Positions 57,405-64,000 of a DNA stretch of 64,000 bases are shown here, piece after piece. The notes beneath the pieces were generated by a model. That model did no database searches, had not been told where the DNA came from, and saw nothing but the letters and a program-made list of their open reading frames with translations. Positions within the stretch are counted from its first letter, which is position 1; every line of letters begins with the position of its first letter. The DNA comes from Mycobacterium senriense (lineage in GTDB: Bacteria > Actinomycetota > Actinomycetes > Mycobacteriales > Mycobacteriaceae). The translations under genes and the position numbers were made by a program. Location of the stretch: assembly GCF_019668465.1 (NCBI RefSeq), contig NZ_AP024828.1, positions 5,731,032 to 5,795,031 on the forward strand, in the 5' to 3' direction.

Positions 57405-58919
57405 CTAGCCCTGGCCGCAGGCGGCCAACACCAATTCGCGCACCCGGGCGGCGTCGGCCTGGCCGCGGGTGGCCTTCATCACCGCGCCGACGATCGCGCC
57501 GGCCGCGGCCACCTTGCCGCCGCGGATCTTTTCTGCCACATCGGGATTGGCGGCCAGCGCCTCGTCGACGGCGGCCTGCGTCACCGAGTCATCGCGCACC
57601 AGCGCCAGACCGCGGGCGGTCATCACCTCTTCGGGCTCGCCCTCGCCCGCCAGCACACCCTCGACGACCTGGCGGGCCAGTTTGGTGGACAGCTTGCCCT
57701 CGTCGACCAGCGCCACCACCGCGGCGACCTGCGCGGGCGTGATGGCCAGCTCGTCCAGCGCCACGTTGGCCTCGTTGGCCTTCTGCATCAGGAAGTTGCC
57801 CCACCAGGCGCGGGCCTGCTCGCTGGATGCGCCGTGCTCGATGGTCGCGGTGACCAATTCGATCGCCCCGGCGTTGACCAGGTCACGCATCACCTCGTCG
57901 GAGATGCCCCACTCGTCCTGAATGCGCTTGCGGCTCAACCACGGCAGCTCGGGGATGGTCTGACGAAGTCGCTCGACCAGCTCGCGACTGGGCGCGACGG
58001 GCTCCAGGTCCGGCTCGGGGAAGTACCGGTAGTCCTCGGCCGTCTCTTTGGTGCGGCCCGGGCTCGTGTAGCCGCCGGCCTCGTGAAAGTGCCTGGTTTC
58101 CTGGATGATTCGGCCACCGGACGCCAAGACTGCGGCTTGGCGTTGCATTTCGTAACGCACCGCGACCTCAACGCTTTTCAGCGAGTTGACGTTCTTGGTT
58201 TCGGTCCGGGTGCCGAACTCGGCCGCACCGGTCGGCTTGAGCGACACGTTGGAATCACACCGCATCGATCCCTGGTCCATCCGGACATCGGATACGTCCA
58301 GAGCCCGCAACAGGTCTCGTAACGCCGTCACGTAGGCGCGGGCGATCTGCGGCGCCCGGGCCCCGGCGCCCTCGATGGGCTTGGTGACGATTTCGATCAA
58401 CGGCACGCCGGCGCGGTTGTAGTCGATCAACGATGTGGTCGCGCCGTGAATGCGGCCAGTCTCGCTGCCGATGTGGGTGAGCTTGCCGGTGTCTTCCTCC
58501 ATGTGCGCGCGCTCGATCTCGACCCGCCAGGTGGTGCCGTCCTCCAGCGGTGCCTCGAGGTAGCCGTTGATGGCGATGGGCTCGTCGTACTGCGAAATCT
58601 GGTAGTTCTTCGGCTGGTCCGGGTAGAAGTAGTTCTTCCGAGCGAAGCGGCACCAGGGCACGATCTCGCAGTTCAGCGCCAACCCGATGCGGATGGCCGA
58701 CTCGACCGCGTTCTGGTTGAGCACGGGCAGCGAACCGGGCAGGCCGAGGCACACCGGACAGACCTGGGTGTTGGGCTCGGCGCCGAAAGCGGTGGCGCAG
58801 CCGCAGAACATCTTGGTGACGGTGGACAGTTCAACGTGCACCTCGAGGCCGAGTACCGGATCGAAACGCGCGATGACGTCGTCGTAGTCCATCAGATCGG
58901 CGCTGGCGGCAACACTCAT
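57405..58919 (-). CDS. gatB: Aspartyl/glutamyl-tRNA amidotransferase subunit B
   Basis: tRNA-binding and kinase-like subunit of GatCAB (504 residues), which converts Glu-tRNA(Gln) to Gln-tRNA(Gln), and Asp-tRNA(Asn) where needed. It starts with [23 protein letters not shown] and has [32 protein letters not shown], and [16 protein letters not shown]. The C-terminal YqeY-like tail ends in [11 protein letters not shown]. The genes gatA and gatC are 3-5 kb away on the same strand, with an EspI-like gene and pfkA between. It corresponds to Rv3009c. Confidence 0.97.
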   Translation of the reverse strand: MSVAASADLMDYDDVIARFDPVLGLEVHVELSTVTKMFCGCATAFGAEPNTQVCPVCLGLPGSLPVLNQNAVESAIRIGLALNCEIVPWCRFARKNYFYPDQPKNYQISQYDEPIAINGYLEAPLEDGTTWRVEIERAHMEEDTGKLTHIGSETGRIHGATTSLIDYNRAGVPLIEIVTKPIEGAGARAPQIARAYVTALRDLLRALDVSDVRMDQGSMRCDSNVSLKPTGAAEFGTRTETKNVNSLKSVEVAVRYEMQRQAAVLASGGRIIQETRHFHEAGGYTSPGRTKETAEDYRYFPEPDLEPVAPSRELVERLRQTIPELPWLSRKRIQDEWGISDEVMRDLVNAGAIELVTATIEHGASSEQARAWWGNFLMQKANEANVALDELAITPAQVAAVVALVDEGKLSTKLARQVVEGVLAGEGEPEEVMTARGLALVRDDSVTQAAVDEALAANPDVAEKIRGGKVAAAGAIVGAVMKATRGQADAARVRELVLAACGQG

Positions 58920-58934
58920 GCGCTCGATCCTAAT

Positions 58935-58975
58935 GGTGATCGCGAGCGCGGCGGAGCCGGGCGAAGCGGGTCACC
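58935..58975. repeat. Single copy of the palindromic intergenic repeat
   Basis: GGTGA (58935-58939) and TCACC (58971-58975) flank the core TCGCGAGCGCGGCGGAGCC...GGGCGAAGCGGG. It shares the core with the repeats at 22062-22162 and 44571-44834, but the outer arms differ and remain complementary. It lies between the gatB start and the EspI-like gene stop, in a 72-base gap. Confidence 0.75.
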
Positions 58976-58991
58976 CAGTGGTCAATTCACA

Positions 58992-60170
58992 TCAGCCGGT
59001 GCGCGGTGATCGCGCCACCGGCAATTGGTCGCGCTGCCCTCCCCGGCCCGGGAACATGTCGGCCAGCACGGCCGCCATCTCCAGATAACTGCGCCTGCTC
59101 TCCTTGCTCAACCGGTCCAGCGCGATCTTTCGCCCATCGTGCACGTGCCGGTCGAAGGGCAATACCACCGTGGCGCCGACGCCAGCGGACAACCGGTCGA
59201 GTTCGGTGACCGCCACACCGTCGACCTTGGCCGGCTCGACGTGGTTGACGGCCAGCACCGTCCACTGCATCAATGATGCATACCCGTTGTGGCACAACCA
59301 TTCCAGCGTCGCCCGTGTTTTGCGTACAGCATCGATGGCGGGGCTGGTGACCACCACCAAGGCGCGCGATTCCGGTAGAACGGCGTCCATCACATCGGAA
59401 TTGAGCGTTTTGACGCAGTCGACCAGGACCAACGAATACTGGTTTCGCAGCATCGAGAAGGCCCGCAGCATGTCGTGGCGCTCCAGACGCCAATCGGAGT
59501 CCGGCAACCCGAGCACCTCCAGCCCGAAGCCGTTCATATACGTCAGCGCGCGGATGTCCTCATACTGCGCTGCAGGTTTGCCGTGCAGCAGGTCGGCCAT
59601 GCTGTGCGGGTTGCGCCGGCCGTGGCGCTCCGCCAGGTCTCCGGCGTCGATATCGAGGGCAAGCACCCGGTCGCGGCGAACGGCAGCGAAGGTCGATCCC
59701 AGTGCCTCCACCACCGTCGTCTTGCCAACCCCACCCTTGAGGTTGAGCACGGCGATCGGGAAGGCGCCGCCCACGGTCGCGCGGATGCGCTGCCGCAGGT
59801 CGTTCTCATAGGTCGTGTTCTTGCCCGGGCCGATCTCGATCCCGGTGAGGCGATAGAGCAGCTGTCGCCAGTTGAACCCCGCGGCGTCCGTGTCGTGCGC
59901 GTCGAAGCGGTCCAGCGCCGTCGCGCCGAGTATCGGCTCGGGCCGAGCCGGGGGTGGCACCCGCGGGGGTGGCGGCGGGGCGGCGGGCGGAGGTTGTGAC
60001 GGTCCGGCCGCGGGCTGCTTCGGACCGTGCGACTGCGGCACGGTGGTCGCTGCGGGGCCGCCGTTCGCGCGCCGCCCGCGCGGACCCGGCATCTGATTCG
60101 GCGGGCCCGGTGGCCTCGCCGCTGCAGCGGATTGCTGAACGAATCCGCGAATCGCACCGCGGTTGCTCAT
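58992..60170 (-). CDS. EspI-like P-loop ATPase with proline-rich N-terminus
   Basis: A 392-residue protein. Residues 1-80 are rich in Pro, Ala and Gly (PPPAAPPPPPRVPPPARPEP). A linker with NWRQLLYRLTGIEIGPGKNTTYENDLRQRIRATVGGAFPIAVLNLKGGVGKTT follows, with the deviant Walker A near residue 145. The ParA/MinD-like domain has VLALDIDAGDLAERHG, SLVLVDC and a C-terminal helix. This layout is that of EspI (Rv3876) and related ESX-associated ATPases, but no ESX genes are near. In M. tuberculosis the stretch between gatB and pfkA is empty. The ATG at 60170 follows from the conserved opening MSNRGAIRGF; upstream codons lack it. Confidence 0.8.
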   Translation of the reverse strand: MSNRGAIRGFVQQSAAAARPPGPPNQMPGPRGRRANGGPAATTVPQSHGPKQPAAGPSQPPPAAPPPPPRVPPPARPEPILGATALDRFDAHDTDAAGFNWRQLLYRLTGIEIGPGKNTTYENDLRQRIRATVGGAFPIAVLNLKGGVGKTTVVEALGSTFAAVRRDRVLALDIDAGDLAERHGRRNPHSMADLLHGKPAAQYEDIRALTYMNGFGLEVLGLPDSDWRLERHDMLRAFSMLRNQYSLVLVDCVKTLNSDVMDAVLPESRALVVVTSPAIDAVRKTRATLEWLCHNGYASLMQWTVLAVNHVEPAKVDGVAVTELDRLSAGVGATVVLPFDRHVHDGRKIALDRLSKESRRSYLEMAAVLADMFPGRGGQRDQLPVARSPRTG

Positions 60171-60303
60171 ACACCCGGTATAACCCCTCAGGACCGGTCC
60201 GGAAACCACCAAAATGTCGCAAATGCGAACCACCTGGATCATTAGCGGGCAAATTCAAGCCGCGGTTCACTCAGATCCACCCGTTGTTTGCCCGGCGGCG
60301 CGG

Positions 60304-61335
60304 CTAACCGAAGAACGCGGCGGCGTCGTCGTAGCGGCTTTCCGGCACCAGCTTGAGCTGACGCACCGCGTCCGCCAGCGGCACCCGGCCAATGTCCTGC
60401 CCGCGTAGCGACACCATCTGGCCGTATTCGCCGGCATGCGCGGCGTCGGCCGCGTTCACCCCGAATCGGGTGGCCAGCACCCGGTCGTAGGCCGTCGGGG
60501 TGCCGCCTCGCTGGACGTGGCCCAGCACGGTCACCCGGACGTCCTTATTGATCCGCTTCTCCACCTCGGCGCCGAGCTGGGCCGCCACCCCGGTGAACTT
60601 CTCGTGGCCGAACTCGTCAATCCCGCCTTCCCGCAACGCAATCGAGCCGGGGATGGGCTTGGCGCCCTCGGCGACCACGCAGATGAAGTGCGAATCCCCG
60701 CGCTGGAAGCGCCTTTTGACGAGCCGGCAGACCTCCTCGACGTCGAAGGGTTGCTCGGGGATCAGGGTCATGTGCGCGCCCGAAGCCAGGCCCGCGTTCA
60801 ACGCGATCCAGCCGGCGTGGCGGCCCATCACCTCGACCAGCATCACCCGCTGATGCGATTCGGCGGTGCTGTGCAGCCGGTCGATGGCGTCGGTGGCCAC
60901 GGTCAACGCGGTGTCGTGGCCGAAAGTCACGTCGGTGCAATCGATGTCGTTGTCGATGGTCTTCGGCACACCGACCACGGGGACGTTCTCCTCGGAGAGC
61001 CAGTGCGCGGCCGTCAGCGTGCCTTCCCCGCCGATGGGGATCAGCACGTCGATCCCGTTGTCGTCCAGGGTCTGCTTGATCTGGTTCAGCCCAGCGCGCA
61101 GCTTTTCGGGGTGCACGCGGGCGGTGCCCAGCATGGTTCCGCCCTTGGCCAGCAGGCGGTCGTTGCGGTCGTCGTTGTGCAGCTGAATGCGCCGGTTCTC
61201 CAGCAGCCCGCGCCACCCGTCCTGGAATCCGACCACCGACGAGCCGTACCGCCCGTCGCACGTTCGCACCACCGCCCGGATGACCGCGTTGAGCCCGGGG
61301 CAGTCGCCGCCTCCGGTGAGCACTCCGATCCGCAT
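60304..61335 (-). CDS. pfkA: ATP-dependent 6-phosphofructokinase
   Basis: Key glycolytic kinase making fructose 1,6-bisphosphate. The 343-residue protein has [23 protein letters not shown], the substrate motif [23 protein letters not shown] (catalytic Asp near residue 128), [19 protein letters not shown] and [13 protein letters not shown] at the C-terminal sugar site. The length equals the 343 residues of M. tuberculosis PfkA (Rv3010c). The ATG at 61335 is chosen by family start. It is 78 bases downstream of gatA on the same strand. Confidence 0.97.
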   Translation of the reverse strand: MRIGVLTGGGDCPGLNAVIRAVVRTCDGRYGSSVVGFQDGWRGLLENRRIQLHNDDRNDRLLAKGGTMLGTARVHPEKLRAGLNQIKQTLDDNGIDVLIPIGGEGTLTAAHWLSEENVPVVGVPKTIDNDIDCTDVTFGHDTALTVATDAIDRLHSTAESHQRVMLVEVMGRHAGWIALNAGLASGAHMTLIPEQPFDVEEVCRLVKRRFQRGDSHFICVVAEGAKPIPGSIALREGGIDEFGHEKFTGVAAQLGAEVEKRINKDVRVTVLGHVQRGGTPTAYDRVLATRFGVNAADAAHAGEYGQMVSLRGQDIGRVPLADAVRQLKLVPESRYDDAAAFFG

Positions 61336-61413
61336 CCCCTCATCTTGCCTGGGGCGGCGGCTCCATGGCGCGAGCAAGCGCAAAATCGCCCGGGAACCCG
61401 GGCGTGGGCTGTC

Positions 61414-62895
61414 TTAGATCGCCGACGGCAGGGATCCGCGCGCCGCCTCGTAGGCGGCGCCGACACGGTAGAGCCGGTCGTCGGCCAGGGCGGGCGCCAT
61501 GATCTGCAGACCGACCGGCAGGTCGTCGTCCTGCGACAGACCGGCCGGCACCGACATGCCGCAGTGCCCGGCCAGATTCAGCGGCAGCGTGCACAGGTCG
61601 AACAGATACATCGCCAGCGGATCGTCGACCTTCTCGCCCAGCCGGAACGCCGTGGTCGGGGTCGCGGGCGACACCACCACATCCACCGAACGATAGGCCT
61701 CGTCCAGGTCGCGGGCGATCAGGGTGCGCACCTTCTGGGCCTGGTTGTAATACGCGTCGTAATAGCCGGCCGACAGCGCGTAGGTGCCGATCATGATGCG
61801 CCGCTTGACCTCCGGCCCGAAGCCGGCGGCCCGCGTCATCGCCATCACTTCCTCGGCGCTGTGGCTGCCGTCGTCGCCGACCCGCAGCCCGTAGCGCATC
61901 GCGTCGAAGCGGGCCAGGTTGCTCGACACCTCCGACGGCAGGATCAGGTAGTAGGCGGCCAGCGCATATTCGAAGTGCGGGCAGTCGACCTCGCTCACCT
62001 CGGCGCCCAGGGCGGTCAGCTGCTCGACGGCGGCCTCGAAAGCGTTCAGCACCCCGGGCTGGTAGCCCTCGCCACGCAGCTGCTTGACCACTCCGACGCG
62101 CACGCCCTTGAGGTCACCGGTCGCGCCGGCCTTGGCGGCGGCGACGACGTCGGGCACCGCCGCCTTGACCGACGTCGAGTCCAAGGTGTCGTGCCCGGCG
62201 ATCACGTGATGCAACAGCGCGGTGTCCAGCACCGTGCGCGCGCACGGGCCGCCCTGATCCAGCGACGACGCGCACGCCACCAGGCCGTAGCGCGACACCG
62301 TGCCGTAGGTGGGCTTGACGCCAACGGTCGAGGTGAGCGCGGCGGGCTGGCGGATGGAACCGCCGGTGTCGGACCCGATCGCCAGCGGCGCCTGGAACGC
62401 GGCCAGCGCCGCCGCGCTGCCGCCCCCGGAGCCGCCGGGCACCCGGTCGACGTCCCACGGGTTACGGGTGGGGCCGTAGGCGGAGTTCTCGGTCGAGCTG
62501 CCCATCGCAAACTCGTCCATGTTGGTCTTGCCCAGGATCGGGATGCCGGCGGCACGCAGCCGCGACGTGACGGTGGCGTCGTACGGGGAACGCCAGCCCT
62601 CCAGGATCTTGGACCCGCAGGTGGTGGGCATGTCGACCGTGGTGAAGACGTCCTTGAGCGCCAGCGGGACCCCGGCCAGCGGCGACGGCAGCCGCTCGCC
62701 GGCGGCCACCGCCTCGTCGACGACGGCGGCCGCGCCCAGCGCCTCGTCCGCCGCCACGTGCAGGAAGGCGTGGTAGCGGTCGTCGGTCGCCTGAATCTGG
62801 TCCAGGCACGCCTGGGTGACCTCGACCGACGACATCTCTTTGGCGGCGATCCGGGCGGCCAGCGTGGCGGCGTCGGACCGGATGATCTCGTTCAC
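61414..62895 (-). CDS. gatA: Aspartyl/glutamyl-tRNA amidotransferase subunit A
   Basis: Glutaminase/amidase subunit (493 residues) of GatCAB. The amidase signature is seen: [12 protein letters not shown] (catalytic Lys), [18 protein letters not shown], and [45 protein letters not shown] with the Ser-cis Ser-Lys set. The GTG at 62895 overlaps the gatC stop in a GTGA, which fixes the start and indicates coupled translation. It corresponds to Rv3011c. Confidence 0.97.
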   Translation of the reverse strand: MNEIIRSDAATLAARIAAKEMSSVEVTQACLDQIQATDDRYHAFLHVAADEALGAAAVVDEAVAAGERLPSPLAGVPLALKDVFTTVDMPTTCGSKILEGWRSPYDATVTSRLRAAGIPILGKTNMDEFAMGSSTENSAYGPTRNPWDVDRVPGGSGGGSAAALAAFQAPLAIGSDTGGSIRQPAALTSTVGVKPTYGTVSRYGLVACASSLDQGGPCARTVLDTALLHHVIAGHDTLDSTSVKAAVPDVVAAAKAGATGDLKGVRVGVVKQLRGEGYQPGVLNAFEAAVEQLTALGAEVSEVDCPHFEYALAAYYLILPSEVSSNLARFDAMRYGLRVGDDGSHSAEEVMAMTRAAGFGPEVKRRIMIGTYALSAGYYDAYYNQAQKVRTLIARDLDEAYRSVDVVVSPATPTTAFRLGEKVDDPLAMYLFDLCTLPLNLAGHCGMSVPAGLSQDDDLPVGLQIMAPALADDRLYRVGAAYEAARGSLPSAI

Positions 62896-63191
62896 TCGCT
62901 GTCCCCCAGGATCTGCGGGACCGCGAAGCGGCCGTCGACGGCCGCGGGCGCCTCGGCCAGCGCCTCGGACTGGGTGAGGCACGGTGTCGACTCGTCCGGG
63001 CGGGTGACGTTGACGTCCTTGAGCGGGTTGCCGGTCGCTTCGACGCCGGTGACATCGACCGCCTGCACCTGGCTGACATGGGTCAGGATGGCGCCGAGCT
63101 GGCCGGCGAAGCTGTCGAGTTCGCTGTCGGTCAGCGCCAGCCGGGACAGCCGGGCCAGGTGCGCTACCTCGTCGCGGGAGATCTGGGACAC
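62892..63191 (-). CDS. gatC: Aspartyl/glutamyl-tRNA amidotransferase subunit C
   Basis: Small subunit (99 residues) that wraps around GatA and stabilises the GatCAB complex. It begins [56 protein letters not shown], the full family pattern, and ends shortly after [29 protein letters not shown]. Position and overlap with gatA support an operon with gatA and pfkA. It corresponds to Rv3012c. Confidence 0.97.
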   Translation of the reverse strand: MSQISRDEVAHLARLSRLALTDSELDSFAGQLGAILTHVSQVQAVDVTGVEATGNPLKDVNVTRPDESTPCLTQSEALAEAPAAVDGRFAVPQILGDSE

Positions 63192-63289
63192 GATCGGAAA
63201 GCCTAGCCGCGAAGGTTCGCGCCGCTACACGCCGTTGGCATCGCGCGGCCGGGTCGATCGAAATGCCTTTGACACATCCCTGTGCAACA

Positions 63290-63955
63290 GTGTTGGCCGT
63301 GCCCTCCTATCTGTTGCGCATCGAACTCGTCGATCGGCCAGGCAGCCTGGGGTCGCTGGCGGTGGCGCTCGGTTCGGTGGGGGCCGACATTTTGTCGCTC
63401 GACGTCGTGGACCGCAGCGCGGGTTACGCGACCGACGACCTGGTGATCGAACTGCCGCCGGGGGCCATGCCGGACACGCTGATCACCGCCGCCGAATCCC
63501 TGTCCGGTGTCCGGGTGGACAGCGTGCGCCCGCACACCGGTCTGCTGGAGGCGCACCGTGAGCTCGAGCTCCTCGACCACGTCGCCGCGGCCGCGGGCAA
63601 GGCGGCGCGACTGCAGGTCCTCGCCAATGAGGCGCCCAAGGTGCTGCGCGTGAGTTGGTGCACGGTGCTGCGCAGCTCGGGCGGCGAGCTACAGCGCCTG
63701 GCCGGCAGTCCGGGCGCGCCGGAGACCAACGCGGACTCGGCCCCGTGGCTGCCGCTGGAGCGGGCCGCGACGCTGGACAGCAACGCCGACTGGGTGCCGA
63801 AGGCGTGGCGCGACATGGACGTGACGATGGTCGCGGCCCCGTTGGGCGACTCGCACACCGCGGTGGTGCTCGGCCGCCCCGGTCCGGAATTCCGGCCCTC
63901 GGAGGTCGCCCGGTTGGGCTACCTGGCCGGGATCGTCGCCACCATGCTGCGCTGA
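63290..63955 (+). CDS. ACT-domain protein (Rv3013-like)
   Basis: A 221-residue cytosolic protein with an N-terminal ACT domain ([37 protein letters not shown], about residues 5-40), the small-molecule sensor fold common in amino-acid regulation. The C-terminal half is unassigned but strongly conserved in mycobacteria ([39 protein letters not shown]). The start is uncertain: GTG 63290 gives the LAVPSYLLR opening of the M. tuberculosis protein, while an in-frame ATG at 63263 would add nine residues. It is divergent from gatC. The function is unknown. Confidence 0.85.
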   Translation: MLAVPSYLLRIELVDRPGSLGSLAVALGSVGADILSLDVVDRSAGYATDDLVIELPPGAMPDTLITAAESLSGVRVDSVRPHTGLLEAHRELELLDHVAAAAGKAARLQVLANEAPKVLRVSWCTVLRSSGGELQRLAGSPGAPETNADSAPWLPLERAATLDSNADWVPKAWRDMDVTMVAAPLGDSHTAVVLGRPGPEFRPSEVARLGYLAGIVATMLR

Positions 63956-64000
63956 TCGGCAGTGCGAACGAATTCCTTGATACCCCAACGTGTTTGAGTT
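63956..64000. other. Right edge of window; no gene seen
   Basis: The last 45 bases after the ACT-domain gene hold no supported feature. In M. tuberculosis the next gene is ligA on the opposite strand; its 3' end would lie just beyond this edge, but nothing here proves it. Confidence 0.5.

Noticed and set aside
60436..63561. Plus-strand open frame of 1,041 codons
   Set aside because: Covers pfkA, gatA and gatC in antisense; their sense frames have full families, so this frame is a shadow.

Overview
The window is a 64 kb piece of a slow-growing Mycobacterium chromosome, most like the M. avium complex and relatives. It is GC-rich, uses many GTG starts and GTGA/ATGA stop-start overlaps, and follows the gene order of M. 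tuberculosis from smc (Rv2922c) to Rv3013. Typical mycobacterial genes are present: sepIVA, fbiD, F420-type and mycofactocin-type oxidoreductases, cfp6, lppZ and a two-domain mutT1. The species call is inference; no 16S or marker gene is present.

Layout. 1-7.3 kb: smc (its 3' end lies off the left edge), acyP, an OsmC-like gene, a PIG-L deacetylase, mutM, rnc, a DUF177 gene and sepIVA. 7.3-10.7 kb: a copper-regulon-type permease behind a near-perfect CsoR/RicR-like operator, and a thiamine-diphosphate enzyme. The large M. tuberculosis PDIM/PGL lipid locus that lies between these anchors is absent. 10.8-22 kb: coaD, rsmD, a VKOR-DsbA disulfide pair, lipN, a decayed and an intact aldo-keto reductase, a secreted HNH protein, recG, an intact FakA-like kinase gene, a transglycosylase-like exported protein and rpmB. 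The pyruvate carboxylase gene expected next to rsmD is missing. 22.2-28.7 kb: an accessory redox island with three short-chain dehydrogenases, a SnoaL-like protein, a sulfotransferase, a DUF1214 protein and a quinone-oxidoreductase-like protein, placed between rpmB and ung.

28.7-37.5 kb: ung, thiL, a DUF3515 protein, ddlA, gpsA, fbiD, ppk and mutT1, ending in a long bidirectional hairpin facing hupB. 37.5-54.7 kb is dominated by branched-chain amino acid synthesis: leuCD with a divergent IclR-type regulator, leuB, serA and the ilvB1-ilvN-ilvC operon. That operon has a readable attenuator: an 11-residue leader peptide rich in Leu/Val/Ile, a pause hairpin and a terminator. tRNA-Glu, tRNA-Gln and gltX lie between the leu loci. 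54.7-64 kb: cfp6, doxX, lppZ, gatB, an EspI-like P-loop ATPase, pfkA, gatA, gatC and an ACT-domain protein.

Two systems read together. First, gltX, tRNA-Gln and gatA/gatB/gatC make up the indirect route to Gln-tRNA(Gln). Second, leuBCD, ilvBNC and two regulatory devices (the IclR regulator and the attenuator) cover most of the branched-chain pathway. Intergenic spaces carry a family of palindromic repeats, seen at three sites, whose outer arms differ between sites but stay self-complementary. At one site it forms a 56-bp tandem array.
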